Shown: one piece after another, positions 53,457 to 62,162 of the stretch
How positions within the stretch are numbered: the stretch's first letter is position 1
Layout of the letters: the number at the start of each line of letters is the position of its first letter
NCBI GenBank assembly: GCA_021822495.1
Contig: JAKAQO010000001.1
Coordinates: 390,808 to 454,807 of the forward strand
Origin: a bacterium
GTDB lineage: Bacteria > Elusimicrobiota > Elusimicrobia > UBA1565 > UBA9628
Length of the DNA stretch: 64,000 bases
Direction: 5' to 3'
Notes under the pieces: model-generated
What the model saw: the letters and a program-made list of their open reading frames with translations, nothing else
Databases searched by the model: none
Told to the model about the DNA's origin: nothing
Translations under genes and position numbers: made by a program

Positions 53457-53829
53457 AATCAGGAATAAGCACAAACGACCAGCGGCATTCCTGGCAAACC
53501 TCATTCATCGGCCAGCGAACCAAAGCGGGTTTGACTGAAAAAGGTTTTTTACATTCCGGGCACAAGACAGAGCCGTCAACCATGCGCTCTCTCGCCAAAC
53601 CCGCCCGAACAGACAGAAAAATTCCAAGCAATAGAAAAAAGGGAACGAGAATAAAGTGAAGCAGGGGAAAAAGAACGCAGAAAAGAGCGATGCCCCAATA
53701 GAGCCCTAAGGCGCGCACGGCGTCTTTGGCCCGCTCAAGAGGCCCCAAAACCTTGACGCGCACGGAACCTGATTCCGCTTTTTGGCTGCTCCGAGCCGAA
53801 ACCTCCAAGGTTAGGATTGAAGAGGGCAT
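53443..53829 (-). CDS. Small membrane protein with C-terminal zinc ribbon, unknown function
   Basis: 128 residues from the ATG at 53829, 4 nt after the stop of the upstream CMD gene. A hydrophobic region (LYWGIALFCVLFPLLHFILVPF and neighbours) forms two helices in the middle. CPECKKPFSVKPAL...CQEC is a C4 zinc ribbon at the end. Probably an inner-membrane protein with the ribbon in the cytoplasm. No named family. Confidence 0.55.
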   Translation of the reverse strand: MPSSILTLEVSARSSQKAESGSVRVKVLGPLERAKDAVRALGLYWGIALFCVLFPLLHFILVPFFLLLGIFLSVRAGLARERMVDGSVLCPECKKPFSVKPALVRWPMNEVCQECRWSFVLIPDSTRD

Positions 53830-53833
53830 AAGA

Positions 53834-54370
53834 TCATCTCCCCGCGTAACCGCATTCAGCGAGAAATTTTCCCATTTTGTCGTACGCCGCCTTACTTTTC
53901 GGAGCCCAAGTCGCAAGACCATCCACATAGCGGTTGTACATGCAGAAGGCGGCCGCAATCAAAACGGTGTCATGAATTTCTTTTTCCGATGCGCCAGCCC
54001 TACGGGCTTTGCCTATATCAGACTTAAGGACGCGCTTCCCACTCTTTGCCACCTTGGATGCGACGGCCAATAAAGACTTAAGTTTAGTAGAAATAGCCGC
54101 GCGCTCTGGATTTTTCAAAACGCTGGAAACAACGCTTCGCCCATTTGGAAGCAGGCATTGGGCGGCGGCCCCATGAGACATACCGCAAAAAAAACAACCA
54201 TTTTTCCGTGAAACATAAGCCGCAATTAGCTCGCGCTCACCCACGCTCAATGTGGAATCGCCTCTTAAAAGCGTTTGGGCCAAGTCTAGCAATGGCTTGG
54301 CTGAAGATGGGCTAAAGGCAAATAGACCGCGAATTCCAGGCTGCCCTTTCGGTAAACGAATATGAGGCAT
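53834..54370 (-). CDS. Carboxymuconolactone decarboxylase/AhpD-family peroxidase-like protein
   Basis: 178 residues. The redox motif CFFCGMSHGAAA gives C-x2-C-x3-H, the active site of AhpD-type alkylhydroperoxidases, after SVGERELIAAYVSRKNG. HDTVLIAAAFCMYNRYVDGL follows, as in the 'peroxidase-related' subgroup. It would reduce peroxides with a thiol cofactor. It is divergent from the multihaem operon, with two palindromes between. This hints at shared redox control but is not evidence of it. Confidence 0.82.
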   Translation of the reverse strand: MPHIRLPKGQPGIRGLFAFSPSSAKPLLDLAQTLLRGDSTLSVGERELIAAYVSRKNGCFFCGMSHGAAAQCLLPNGRSVVSSVLKNPERAAISTKLKSLLAVASKVAKSGKRVLKSDIGKARRAGASEKEIHDTVLIAAAFCMYNRYVDGLATWAPKSKAAYDKMGKFLAECGYAGR

Positions 54371-54398
54371 CAGATTTCCTCCTGATACTATTTTTAGA

Positions 54399-54451
54399 AA
54401 TGATATCTCAGATCATTTTACAAATATGGGGGAGGATATGATTTAAATCAT
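54399..54451. promoter_or_regulatory. Two palindromes between the peroxidase-like gene and the multihaem operon
   Basis: AAATGAT/ATCATTT (54399-54405, 54413-54419; 7-nt spacer) and the perfect ATGATTTAAATCAT (54438-54451) share the ATGAT/ATCAT half-site. They lie in the 116-bp divergent gap, and a single dimeric regulator could use both. No clear promoter was found by eye. Confidence 0.4.
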
Positions 54452-54486
54452 GGATAAAGGATGGACCATTTCCTAACATCAAATTC

Positions 54487-56448
54487 ATGCTCTCTTTCCT
54501 TCTTGGTCTTGGCATTTTTGAATCCGCAAGCGGACTTGCCCTTAGCTTTACCCGAAGACTTCACAATAGCGTTGAAATAGGGCTTTTATTTCACGTCCTC
54601 GTTGGCTTTATTATCTTATGGCCTCTGTGGGTTTACTTAGTCAAACACCTCCAAATCAATAAGAATTCTCAAGAAACAGTCTCTATTTGGATTGGAAAAG
54701 CGACATTGTTGTTTGCCGCGGCTTCCTTCATCACCGGATTTGTCGCTACGGCCGAAGCCGCCTTTTCCAACCGCGTTTCTCCATTTATGAGAGTGGGGCA
54801 CCAATGGAGCAGTTATCTCGTTATGTTTTTACTTTTAGCCCACTATGCTTACTTTAGAATCCGGCACGCGCAAGAAAAAAATATAAAAGACGGCGCCCGC
54901 AAACAAACGCGCTTTTGGATTTGGGCCGCCATAACAGCTTCCACCCCTCTTTGGCTGACTTTCTTAATTGCCAACGAGATTCAGATGCCGAGCTACCATG
55001 ACGGTTTACCTCAAGGCTATGATCTCAAATACGGGAACAATCCCTTTGTTCCTTCCAATGCCATGACCTCATCGAAAACAGTTATGGACCCTCAGCGCCT
55101 CGCGAACTCAAAATCATGCAAAACTTGTCACCCTCAAATATATAGGGAATGGAAAGCAAGCGCCCATCACTGGTCAAGCTCCGATATTGCCTATAGAGCC
55201 GTTTCCAATCTACTTGCAAAGGAAAAGGGCTCCTGGTCCACCAATCGCTACTGTGCCGGTTGTCATGCGCCAGCGGATCTTCTCTCCGGTAAATATACCC
55301 AGGGAATGATTTTGGGAAAAACCGATTCCAATGAGGGATCCTCTTGTTCGTTCTGCCATGGAGTTCATCACTTAATCAACGGCACGGAAGGAAATGGGAA
55401 CTACCTTTTCTCACCCGCCCATGATTATCTGTTTACCGATTCATCCATGCGCTTCGCACAAGATGTGAACTACTTTTTAATCCGCGCCTATCCCCAAATT
55501 CATAAGGATGACTATGCTGGTCCGCTGGAGCACAACCCGAAACTTTGCTCCAGTTGTCATAAACAATACATCCCTAAAATCGTTAACAATTATGGATTCG
55601 TTCAATTGCAAGATCAATACGACGACTGGCTAAAAGGACATTACCACCATATTCGCCATCCAGAGAAAACGCTCAATTGCCTTGATTGCCATATGCGCCT
55701 GGTTCCATCGCAAGATCCAGCGCGAAACAGCGCAGGAATGATTCATTCGCACCGTTTTATAGCGGCAAACACCGTCATGCCTTGGTTGCGCCATGACCAA
55801 AAGCAAATGAGAATGACCGAGGAATGGCTTCAAGGAAAGGCCTCGGTCCCCGAAATACAATCTCGTTGGGCCCAAGGAGCCGCCGTCCAAGTCAAAATCA
55901 AACGCCCTCGCTTTACTTTATCCAAGCATATACTAAAGTGGGACATCGTTATCACTAATAATAAAGTCGGACACAGTTTTCCCACTGGCCCTCTCGACTT
56001 AATCGAGGCATGGCTCCAAGTGAGCGTCATGGATGGAAAAACGGGGGAAGTTCTCTATCATTCCGGGGAAAACCTAAACGCCTCAACCAGCAATCAACAT
56101 ACGTTTATTCTCCGTGGAATCGGAATTGATCGCGATGGGAAAGAAACCATTACTCGCCATAATCTATGGGATATGGTCGGCATGAAAGAAAAACGTTCAA
56201 TTTTCGTGGGCGCTTCTCAAAGCGTCCCTTATGCCGCTTTAATTCATCACATCACCGGACCCCTGATAATTAAGGCCGTATTGCGGTACCGGAAATTTAA
56301 TCCCGTCTTTATGCGATTTCTCCGATCTTCGCCTTCGAGCCTCAAAACTTTAACCCAGAGCCGTTCACTCAAAAATATTCATTTCCCTATCGTTGATATG
56401 TCCCAGGACCAAATCACCCTGCCGTTTACGCTTCAAAAAAGTTCATAA
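54487..56448 (+). CDS. Membrane-anchored five-haem c-type cytochrome
   Basis: 653 residues. The first 190 hold four to five transmembrane helices (LFHVLVGFIILWPLWVYLV, ATLLFAAASFITGFV, SYLVMFLLLAHYAYF, TPLWLTFLIAN), cytochrome-b-like in plan. The soluble part then has five CXXCH sites at about residues 211 (CKTCH), 256 (CAGCH), 287 (CSFCH), 354 (CSSCH) and 398 (CLDCH), similar to the cytochrome c554/multihaem group. The last 200 residues, from FTLSKHILKWDIVITNNKVGHSFPTGP, form a beta-rich domain common at the end of such cytochromes. It probably moves electrons from the quinone pool or membrane to the periplasm. First gene of a four-gene operon; no ribosome-binding site is obvious. Confidence 0.88.
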   Translation: MLSFLLGLGIFESASGLALSFTRRLHNSVEIGLLFHVLVGFIILWPLWVYLVKHLQINKNSQETVSIWIGKATLLFAAASFITGFVATAEAAFSNRVSPFMRVGHQWSSYLVMFLLLAHYAYFRIRHAQEKNIKDGARKQTRFWIWAAITASTPLWLTFLIANEIQMPSYHDGLPQGYDLKYGNNPFVPSNAMTSSKTVMDPQRLANSKSCKTCHPQIYREWKASAHHWSSSDIAYRAVSNLLAKEKGSWSTNRYCAGCHAPADLLSGKYTQGMILGKTDSNEGSSCSFCHGVHHLINGTEGNGNYLFSPAHDYLFTDSSMRFAQDVNYFLIRAYPQIHKDDYAGPLEHNPKLCSSCHKQYIPKIVNNYGFVQLQDQYDDWLKGHYHHIRHPEKTLNCLDCHMRLVPSQDPARNSAGMIHSHRFIAANTVMPWLRHDQKQMRMTEEWLQGKASVPEIQSRWAQGAAVQVKIKRPRFTLSKHILKWDIVITNNKVGHSFPTGPLDLIEAWLQVSVMDGKTGEVLYHSGENLNASTSNQHTFILRGIGIDRDGKETITRHNLWDMVGMKEKRSIFVGASQSVPYAALIHHITGPLIIKAVLRYRKFNPVFMRFLRSSPSSLKTLTQSRSLKNIHFPIVDMSQDQITLPFTLQKSS

Positions 56449-56466
56449 ATCTCTATATAATGAGTT

Positions 56467-58281
56467 ATGCAAATTTCCGCAGGGAAAGACAAAATAGCTC
56501 ATTCCTGGAAAGCTCAAAGATTTCTTGGAGTCTTTATCGTGCTTCTTGTTTTCTCCTTTTCTTTTTTAATCCACTCACAATTTATTAATTCTCTGGTCCA
56601 TTTATTCTTCACCCCCTCTCCCAAGCCTCCACCCTTTATATTAGTTGAATCTTCTAAACAGGCGGGGCTCATCAATATCCACCAAAAATTTGAGGTCAGC
56701 CCAAAACTCAAAAATATCGCTCCTATGCTAGCGGCTCTAGCTGGAGCATCAGTAGCGGTCACCGACTATAACCGGGACGGCTGGATGGACGTCTATGTCA
56801 CCAACGCTAAAAAAAATTCGCTCAACAAACTCTTTCGAAACAATCATGATGGAACATTTACCGATGTCGCCCAACAGGCAGGAGTGGCGGATGTTAACAG
56901 AGGAGGAGGCTCCTTTGACGCCCTTTTCTTTGATTACGACAACGATGGTTATGACGACCTTTTGCTAGCCGCTTATCCCTGCCTTAAGCTTTTCCACAAT
57001 AATGGGAATGGAACTTTTACCGACGTCACTCAAAAATCCGGGCTTCATCACTGTGGAAACACCTACGCAATGAATGTCGTGGATTACGACAATGATGGAT
57101 ATTTAGATGTCATCGTCGCGGATTATTACAAGCCCGTCAATCTCCTCCATCCCCAAACGACGAAATTTATGTGGAACGGAACCTATGCGACCAACGGCGG
57201 CCCCATCGCGGTGTTCCATAATAACGGAAACGGCACATTCTCCAAAGTTAAGGGAAATCTTGGAATTACCAGCCGAGGTTGGACTTGGGCCATCGGCGTC
57301 TATCATCTCTTAGGAAGCGCTTATCCCGATCTTTTTTTCGCGACTGATTTTGGGCCAAGTCAGCTTTATCAAAACCTCGGGAAAGGCCAATTTCAGAACC
57401 GTTCTGAGCTAATCAATGGAACCGACGATTTCTCCATGAGCGCGGAAATGGCCGATATCGATAATGATGAACGCCCAAACGTTTCCGTGTCTGGGATTTA
57501 TGAGCCAAACTCAGCTTCATCAATCTATGGAAATTCCTTATGGAAATTTTTGGACTCTCAAAAAGCGATCGATATCGCCCGAAAACGGAGAATCGCCCAT
57601 TGCGGATGGTCATGGGGACAGAAATTCATCGACTTCGATAACGATGGTCTTCTTGATCTCGTCGTCGCTAACGGCTTTATATCGGCAGGACCCAAGGACT
57701 ACCGATACCAAGCCGGAATCCTTGGGCAAGGAATGGGCGAATTATTTCTTGATGCGGCTCGTTGGCCCCCAGAGAACGATACTTCTTTCGACGGCTATCA
57801 GCAAAAATGCCTATTTCACAATCTCGGAAAATATTTTGAGGATGTAACGGAAGAAGTAGGGCTTGGAAACGATTTCTCAGACGGCCGCGGAGTTGCGGCA
57901 ATAGATCCGCTCAATAATGGTCATGTTGGATTTCTGATGGCTAACGTGGGACAACCTCTTCATTTTTATGAAAATAAAACTCAAAACCAAAACCACTGGA
58001 TTGGATTTTCTCTCCAAGGAACAAAAAGCAATCGAGACGGATTTGGAACCATCATTCGCCTTAAAAATGGGCCAACAACCATGACCCGAGAGCTTGAGCC
58101 GGCCAATGGATTTATGTCTGAATCCGACCCAAGACTTCATTTTGGCTTAGGGAGAAATCCCAAGATTAAGGAAATCGACATCCTTTGGCCCAGCGGAACC
58201 AGACAAAAATTAACTGAAAAAAATCTTAAAAACTTTCATATTGATCGTTACAACTTTATCAAAGAACCGCTCCATGGCTAG
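56467..58281 (+). CDS. VCBS/FG-GAP repeat protein with ASPIC/UnbV domain (CRTAC1-like)
   Basis: 604 residues. One N-terminal anchor (FLGVFIVLLVFSFSFLIHS), then at least five Asp-rich calcium-binding repeats: VTDYNRDGWMDVYVTNA, FFDYDNDGYDDLLLAAY, VVDYDNDGYLDVIVADY, ADIDNDERPN and FIDFDNDGLLDLVVANG, forming a beta-propeller. The last 110 residues (NHWIGFSLQGTKSNRDGFG, LHFGLGRNPKIKEIDILWP, SGTRQKL) are the ASPIC/UnbV domain. UnbV homologues occur in enediyne clusters, where their role is unproved. It starts 18 nt after the cytochrome gene and overlaps the next gene by 8 nt. Confidence 0.9.
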   Translation: MQISAGKDKIAHSWKAQRFLGVFIVLLVFSFSFLIHSQFINSLVHLFFTPSPKPPPFILVESSKQAGLINIHQKFEVSPKLKNIAPMLAALAGASVAVTDYNRDGWMDVYVTNAKKNSLNKLFRNNHDGTFTDVAQQAGVADVNRGGGSFDALFFDYDNDGYDDLLLAAYPCLKLFHNNGNGTFTDVTQKSGLHHCGNTYAMNVVDYDNDGYLDVIVADYYKPVNLLHPQTTKFMWNGTYATNGGPIAVFHNNGNGTFSKVKGNLGITSRGWTWAIGVYHLLGSAYPDLFFATDFGPSQLYQNLGKGQFQNRSELINGTDDFSMSAEMADIDNDERPNVSVSGIYEPNSASSIYGNSLWKFLDSQKAIDIARKRRIAHCGWSWGQKFIDFDNDGLLDLVVANGFISAGPKDYRYQAGILGQGMGELFLDAARWPPENDTSFDGYQQKCLFHNLGKYFEDVTEEVGLGNDFSDGRGVAAIDPLNNGHVGFLMANVGQPLHFYENKTQNQNHWIGFSLQGTKSNRDGFGTIIRLKNGPTTMTRELEPANGFMSESDPRLHFGLGRNPKIKEIDILWPSGTRQKLTEKNLKNFHIDRYNFIKEPLHG

Positions 58282-59113
58282 AAAAAAAATAATTCAATTT
58301 CCACGTTCAAACGATCCCCGGTGGTTCTTCTTAGCCTTCAGCCTTTGTTTTAATCTCTACGCCCTGACCTCTCCAGGATTTCATCGGTTCATCAGCCAAT
58401 GGCTCGCCGCAATTTCAACGGGCCTTACACTTGATTTTGCGCTCCATTATTTTTTGAGAGATACGATTATTTTTCCCTTAAGCGGTCTTCTGACTTCTCT
58501 TAGTTGCGTACTTCTCTGCGATTCTCCTCTCATCTGGCCTTATGCCGCCATCGCTGGGATATCAATTGTATCCAAGCATTTCCTCAGAACGCCTGACAGG
58601 ACAAAACCTATCTTTAACCCCAGCGATTTCGGTCTTGTCATGGGACTCTTGTTTCTTAGGAATTTCATGGATGTTGTCCCAGGGCGCTGGGGAGGAAGCC
58701 TTTGGGTCATGAGCATAGTCGCAGGACTGGGTTTTTTAATCGCAACAAGAGTGCATCGCCTGGAACTTTGTTTAAGCTGGATATCAACTTTTATTATCTT
58801 ATCTATCCTCAGAAGCAAGATTACCGGGATATCTTTGGTTACGACTCTCGCGCCGATGACCGGCGCTTCTTTCATGCTTCTTACCTTCTTTATGATCACC
58901 GATCCCATGACAACCCCAGGAAAACTAAAAAATCGAATCATTTTCGGAATTGCGCTGGGAATTATCGACGCGATTTTGCGTTATTTTCAAGTCATTAATT
59001 CTCCCTTTTACGCTCTTTTTATTCTTTCCGCCCTACGCGCGGCCTTTCTGCCTCAGGACGATCCCGAAATGGAAAATATTTATCAATGGAGAGGCCATGA
59101 GATTAAGGCTTGA
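58274..59113 (+). CDS. NQR2/RnfD-family membrane protein (UnbU-like)
   Basis: 279 residues from ATG 58274, overlapping the previous stop. About eight transmembrane helices. The conserved blocks of the NqrB/RnfD family are present: NPSDFGLVMGLLFL, then MTGASFMLLTFFMITDPMTTP, where the end corresponds to the FFMATDPVTSP motif of RnfD. NqrB and RnfD carry a covalent FMN on a Thr of a GAT motif; here the block reads GAS, so a covalent flavin is not certain. No other rnf or nqr gene is in the window. In enediyne clusters UnbU, of this same family, stands beside UnbV. Confidence 0.8.
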   Translation: MARKKIIQFPRSNDPRWFFLAFSLCFNLYALTSPGFHRFISQWLAAISTGLTLDFALHYFLRDTIIFPLSGLLTSLSCVLLCDSPLIWPYAAIAGISIVSKHFLRTPDRTKPIFNPSDFGLVMGLLFLRNFMDVVPGRWGGSLWVMSIVAGLGFLIATRVHRLELCLSWISTFIILSILRSKITGISLVTTLAPMTGASFMLLTFFMITDPMTTPGKLKNRIIFGIALGIIDAILRYFQVINSPFYALFILSALRAAFLPQDDPEMENIYQWRGHEIKA

Positions 59114-59972
59114 TATTGGGATTTTGATTTTCTTGGGACTGGTCATAATTCTGGGAATCGTCCGCATCCATCCAAAAATCAAAACTTCTCCACATCCATC
59201 GCCCCTCACTTATAAAGATAACAGTCCCGCTACTTATTCCCTTAAGCCCCAAGCAAATCGACAATTAGGCAACTCGAATATTCCCAATAATTCAAACCTG
59301 CTTAGACGACTGGGAGAGACTGAGGAGGCCACTGGAAATATGCGCGAAGCCCTTAATACTTTTAACCAATTTCACAAACGTTTCTTCTGGAAAGAAGATC
59401 CAAGGATAGACTTGGCGTCTCAATGCACCAAAAAAGGAAATTTCTCTTTAGCGCTTAAGATTTATAAAAAGCTAGTTAGAGAAAAACCGTATTTCCTATT
59501 CGCGCGCTATCGCTTAGCTGAAATTTCTCTCGCGCAACAACATTCTGGTATTGCAATTTACATTTTAGAGTCCATTATTAGAGAATATCCGAGGGCATCA
59601 GAGGCAAAACATCTTCTTGCCATTACTGAACAAAACCTTGGCCACTACACAAAAGCCCTTCAACTTCTCCAATCAATTTCAAAAGTAAACCCCAAAAACG
59701 CCACCTATCTTAGCGATCTCGGCGTTTGCGAGTATCTTTCCGGAAATCCAGAGCTGGCAGTTCATGATCTAAAAGAGGCATTAGACCTTAATCCAAAACT
59801 AATCGAAGCGGCCATCTCCCTCATTTCAATAGACCGCAGTATCGGAAAAGGTAGCGAGGCTCTCCGTAATTGCCAAAGGATATTGCCCCACATAAAACCC
59901 TCTCATCTTCAAAAGTCAATGTCCCAAACCAAAGCGCTGAAAACGCTCAAATTACTTTGTAAAAGTCCTTAG
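59097..59972 (+). CDS. TPR protein with N-terminal membrane anchor
   Basis: 291 residues from ATG 59097 (GGAGAGG directly upstream). One transmembrane helix (IGILIFLGLVIILGIVRI) is followed by a periplasmic chain with at least four TPR-like repeats, such as LASQCTKKGNFSLALKIYKKLV, AEISLAQQHSGIAIYILESII, EQNLGHYTKALQLLQSIS and GVCEYLSGNPELAVHDLKEAL. It overlaps the UnbU-like gene by 17 nt and ends the operon. Likely a scaffold for the periplasmic parts of the cytochrome and UnbV-like proteins. Confidence 0.78.
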   Translation: MRLRLDIGILIFLGLVIILGIVRIHPKIKTSPHPSPLTYKDNSPATYSLKPQANRQLGNSNIPNNSNLLRRLGETEEATGNMREALNTFNQFHKRFFWKEDPRIDLASQCTKKGNFSLALKIYKKLVREKPYFLFARYRLAEISLAQQHSGIAIYILESIIREYPRASEAKHLLAITEQNLGHYTKALQLLQSISKVNPKNATYLSDLGVCEYLSGNPELAVHDLKEALDLNPKLIEAAISLISIDRSIGKGSEALRNCQRILPHIKPSHLQKSMSQTKALKTLKLLCKSP

Positions 59973-60042
59973 CGTTTGATGCGCCTTTTCCACCAATTAA
60001 CACTATCCTAAAAAACAAGGTAAGGTTGGCGGGCATACGCAA

Positions 60043-61209
60043 TCAAAAATGAGCGCGCCAAAGAGAAATCAGCCATTGGGGAAAATTTTGATTGGCAAAT
60101 AAAGTCCACAAGGCGCCAAAGAATATCCAAAAAGCGAAGGGACGGGTCTCGCAAACAACGACTTCTTTATCTGGAGAACAGAATTTCCGGATTGTCTCCA
60201 AATCCTCCCGTGATAACCCATCCGCATAACGGCGAAATTCATATTCCGGTTCACCCGTAGCGCAAAGCTGAACGATCTCATCCCAAGACTGATCGATTAA
60301 CACATCGCCTAAACAGAGTTGGCCGATCGTTCCTTGATGAATCTGAAAAATTTTAAGATGGTTTTCCATAAATTTCGCGGCCATAAAAAGTAAAGAGAAC
60401 TCCAGGGACACAAAAGCCCCTCCCATAAGAAGGTTAAGGAAACTCTGTCGGGTCAGATAGGCTATACCTGCTAAGCATAATGTCGTTAGAACATGGGCGT
60501 ACCGCTGATAATTAAATTTTTTTAACCATCGATAGATTTTAGACCATAACAGATAGGAGCAAGCATAAACAGCCCCTTGAAACACCACCTTCCAGGGCCC
60601 ATGAATTTTTCCCATGAAAAATCTTATGAGAGCTGAAATAACAAGAATATTCCATAAAAATTTAGCCAAATACCATCCGCGCGCAAGTTCGACATTTCCC
60701 ATCCATCGTCTTAAGAGTTCTTGATTTTGTTTCATAAAATCCGCAAACGACAACTTTGTAATATCACGCCACTGACGATAAGCAGCAAGAGGAATAATTA
60801 AAAAGACAGCGGGAATAAAAATATTAATCACCATCTTTAAAGCCGTCCAATAAGGGAAACCCCACAAATTAGGACGAATGAGAACAAGAATCAAAGACAT
60901 GAGAAAAAACAACTTGGCATCTCCAGCGGGCCAAATACGCCGATACCACAAAACAACGGCCGCAATAAACGATAAAAAAAAGTTAATGAAAATAAATTTT
61001 AAATACTCAAAGCGCGATGGGCTATCAAAAGGCCATACAAGAAGAAGAACGGCATAACCAATAATAAGGAAAAAATAAGCGGATAGAAAAAGAGAATTGG
61101 GAACACGACGAGTTTTAAAATCGCTAATCGAGGCGTAAATGCCTAAAAAAATAAATACGGCAAAATATCCCCAGGAGAGAATTAGAAATGAGAAAGGGAG
61201 GCTTCCCAT
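60043..61209 (-). CDS. A24 prepilin-peptidase-like polytopic membrane protein with extra domain
   Basis: 388 residues. The first 130 match the A24 aspartic peptidase family: YASISDFKTRRVPNSLFL holds the first catalytic Asp and RRIWPAGDAKLFFLMSLI the second, in the GD-x-K context. The rest is not typical: more transmembrane helices (residues 170-280), then a cytoplasmic part (IHQGTIGQLCLGDVLIDQSWDE...) and a final helix. A24 enzymes cut prepilin-type leaders; whether this one does so is unproved. It overlaps the upstream radical-SAM gene by 28 nt, so the peptidase and the radical-SAM enzymes are co-expressed. Confidence 0.72.
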   Translation of the reverse strand: MGSLPFSFLILSWGYFAVFIFLGIYASISDFKTRRVPNSLFLSAYFFLIIGYAVLLLVWPFDSPSRFEYLKFIFINFFLSFIAAVVLWYRRIWPAGDAKLFFLMSLILVLIRPNLWGFPYWTALKMVINIFIPAVFLIIPLAAYRQWRDITKLSFADFMKQNQELLRRWMGNVELARGWYLAKFLWNILVISALIRFFMGKIHGPWKVVFQGAVYACSYLLWSKIYRWLKKFNYQRYAHVLTTLCLAGIAYLTRQSFLNLLMGGAFVSLEFSLLFMAAKFMENHLKIFQIHQGTIGQLCLGDVLIDQSWDEIVQLCATGEPEYEFRRYADGLSREDLETIRKFCSPDKEVVVCETRPFAFWIFFGALWTLFANQNFPQWLISLWRAHF

Positions 61210-62162
61210 ACTCTCAACTCAGATTCGCCAAAATGTTTATGATACGCCCGAAAGACTCCCCAACACTTCTTTTCACGGACAGGGCACGAGGCGCAAACAT
61301 CCGGAAAAAATCGCATACGCTGCGGAGTGTAGTTCCAAGTATCCTCAAGAGCCACTTGCCCATGAGACGTCGCTCTTTCGACATTTGTTCGGCTATCCCA
61401 ATAAAGATCGTTAGAAGACTCCCAAGCCTCGCCTAATGAACATAAAGGTATCCCAAAAAAGCGGATAATTTTACCGCGCCTTTGGCCTAGATTGACCAAC
61501 CGGGGAGCAAGACGCCCTAATTCTTCGATTTTGACGACCTGTTCTAAATAGCGCGAAAGCGCATTTCCATCGGGAGCCAGATTGGAAATAAGACAATGGC
61601 GAACGGCCGGGCGCCGCGTCAAAACATCAATAGTTTTCTCCAAGTCGCCAAAATTTTTTTGAGTCACGACGGTATTGGTCAGGACAAAAGGCTTTTTCTC
61701 CGACTTTTCTATTAATTCCAAGGCCTTCCATAATTTTTCAAAACTGCCGGGCGCTTGAGCCAAATCATCATGGACCTTAGAATTGGAGCCGTGAACCGAT
61801 AAAACAATCTCATCTAAGAGAGGAAGGGCTTTTGCGGAAAAGGCCTCTTCGGACAATTTTACGCCATTGGTAATAAGAAGCGTGGCATAACCCAATCTTT
61901 TCGAGGCGGACAACAATTTCAAAAAATCAGGGTGAACGGTTGGTTCCCCTCCAACAAAGGTAATATGTTCGCAGCCCTCCCGGCGTTTGCGCGTGACAGT
62001 TTCAATCATTTCCTTATACGAGAGAGGATGCTTTTGATATTGCCGCATCCGAACGCTTTCTGAACAAAAAACGCAGTCTTGATTACAAACATAAGACATA
62101 TGAAATTCAAGACGTTTGACGGGACGTTTGGGAGCTCCAACCGTCGTTTGGAAATCAGTCAA
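61182..62162 (-). CDS. Radical SAM protein with C-terminal Cys cluster (SPASM/twitch-like), second in the trio
   Basis: 326 residues. MSYVCNQDCVFCSES carries the C-x3-C-x2-C that binds the catalytic 4Fe-4S. FVGGEPTVHPDF is the SAM-binding GGEP motif, and VLSVHGSNSKVHDDL follows as in MoaA-like members. Near the end VCASCPVREKKCWGVF supplies a second Cys group that could bind an auxiliary cluster. The substrate is unknown; such proteins modify peptides or small molecules. It overlaps its upstream neighbour by 4 nt. Confidence 0.88.
   Translation of the reverse strand: MTDFQTTVGAPKRPVKRLEFHMSYVCNQDCVFCSESVRMRQYQKHPLSYKEMIETVTRKRREGCEHITFVGGEPTVHPDFLKLLSASKRLGYATLLITNGVKLSEEAFSAKALPLLDEIVLSVHGSNSKVHDDLAQAPGSFEKLWKALELIEKSEKKPFVLTNTVVTQKNFGDLEKTIDVLTRRPAVRHCLISNLAPDGNALSRYLEQVVKIEELGRLAPRLVNLGQRRGKIIRFFGIPLCSLGEAWESSNDLYWDSRTNVERATSHGQVALEDTWNYTPQRMRFFPDVCASCPVREKKCWGVFRAYHKHFGESELRVWEASLSHF

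Noticed and set aside
54487-59113. Enediyne biosynthetic cluster
   Set aside because: UnbV- and UnbU-like genes are present, but there is no enediyne polyketide synthase, thioesterase or tailoring gene; the multihaem gene points to electron transfer instead.
58274-59113. Member of a complete Rnf or Nqr complex
   Set aside because: No other rnf or nqr subunit nearby; only the D/B-type subunit is present.
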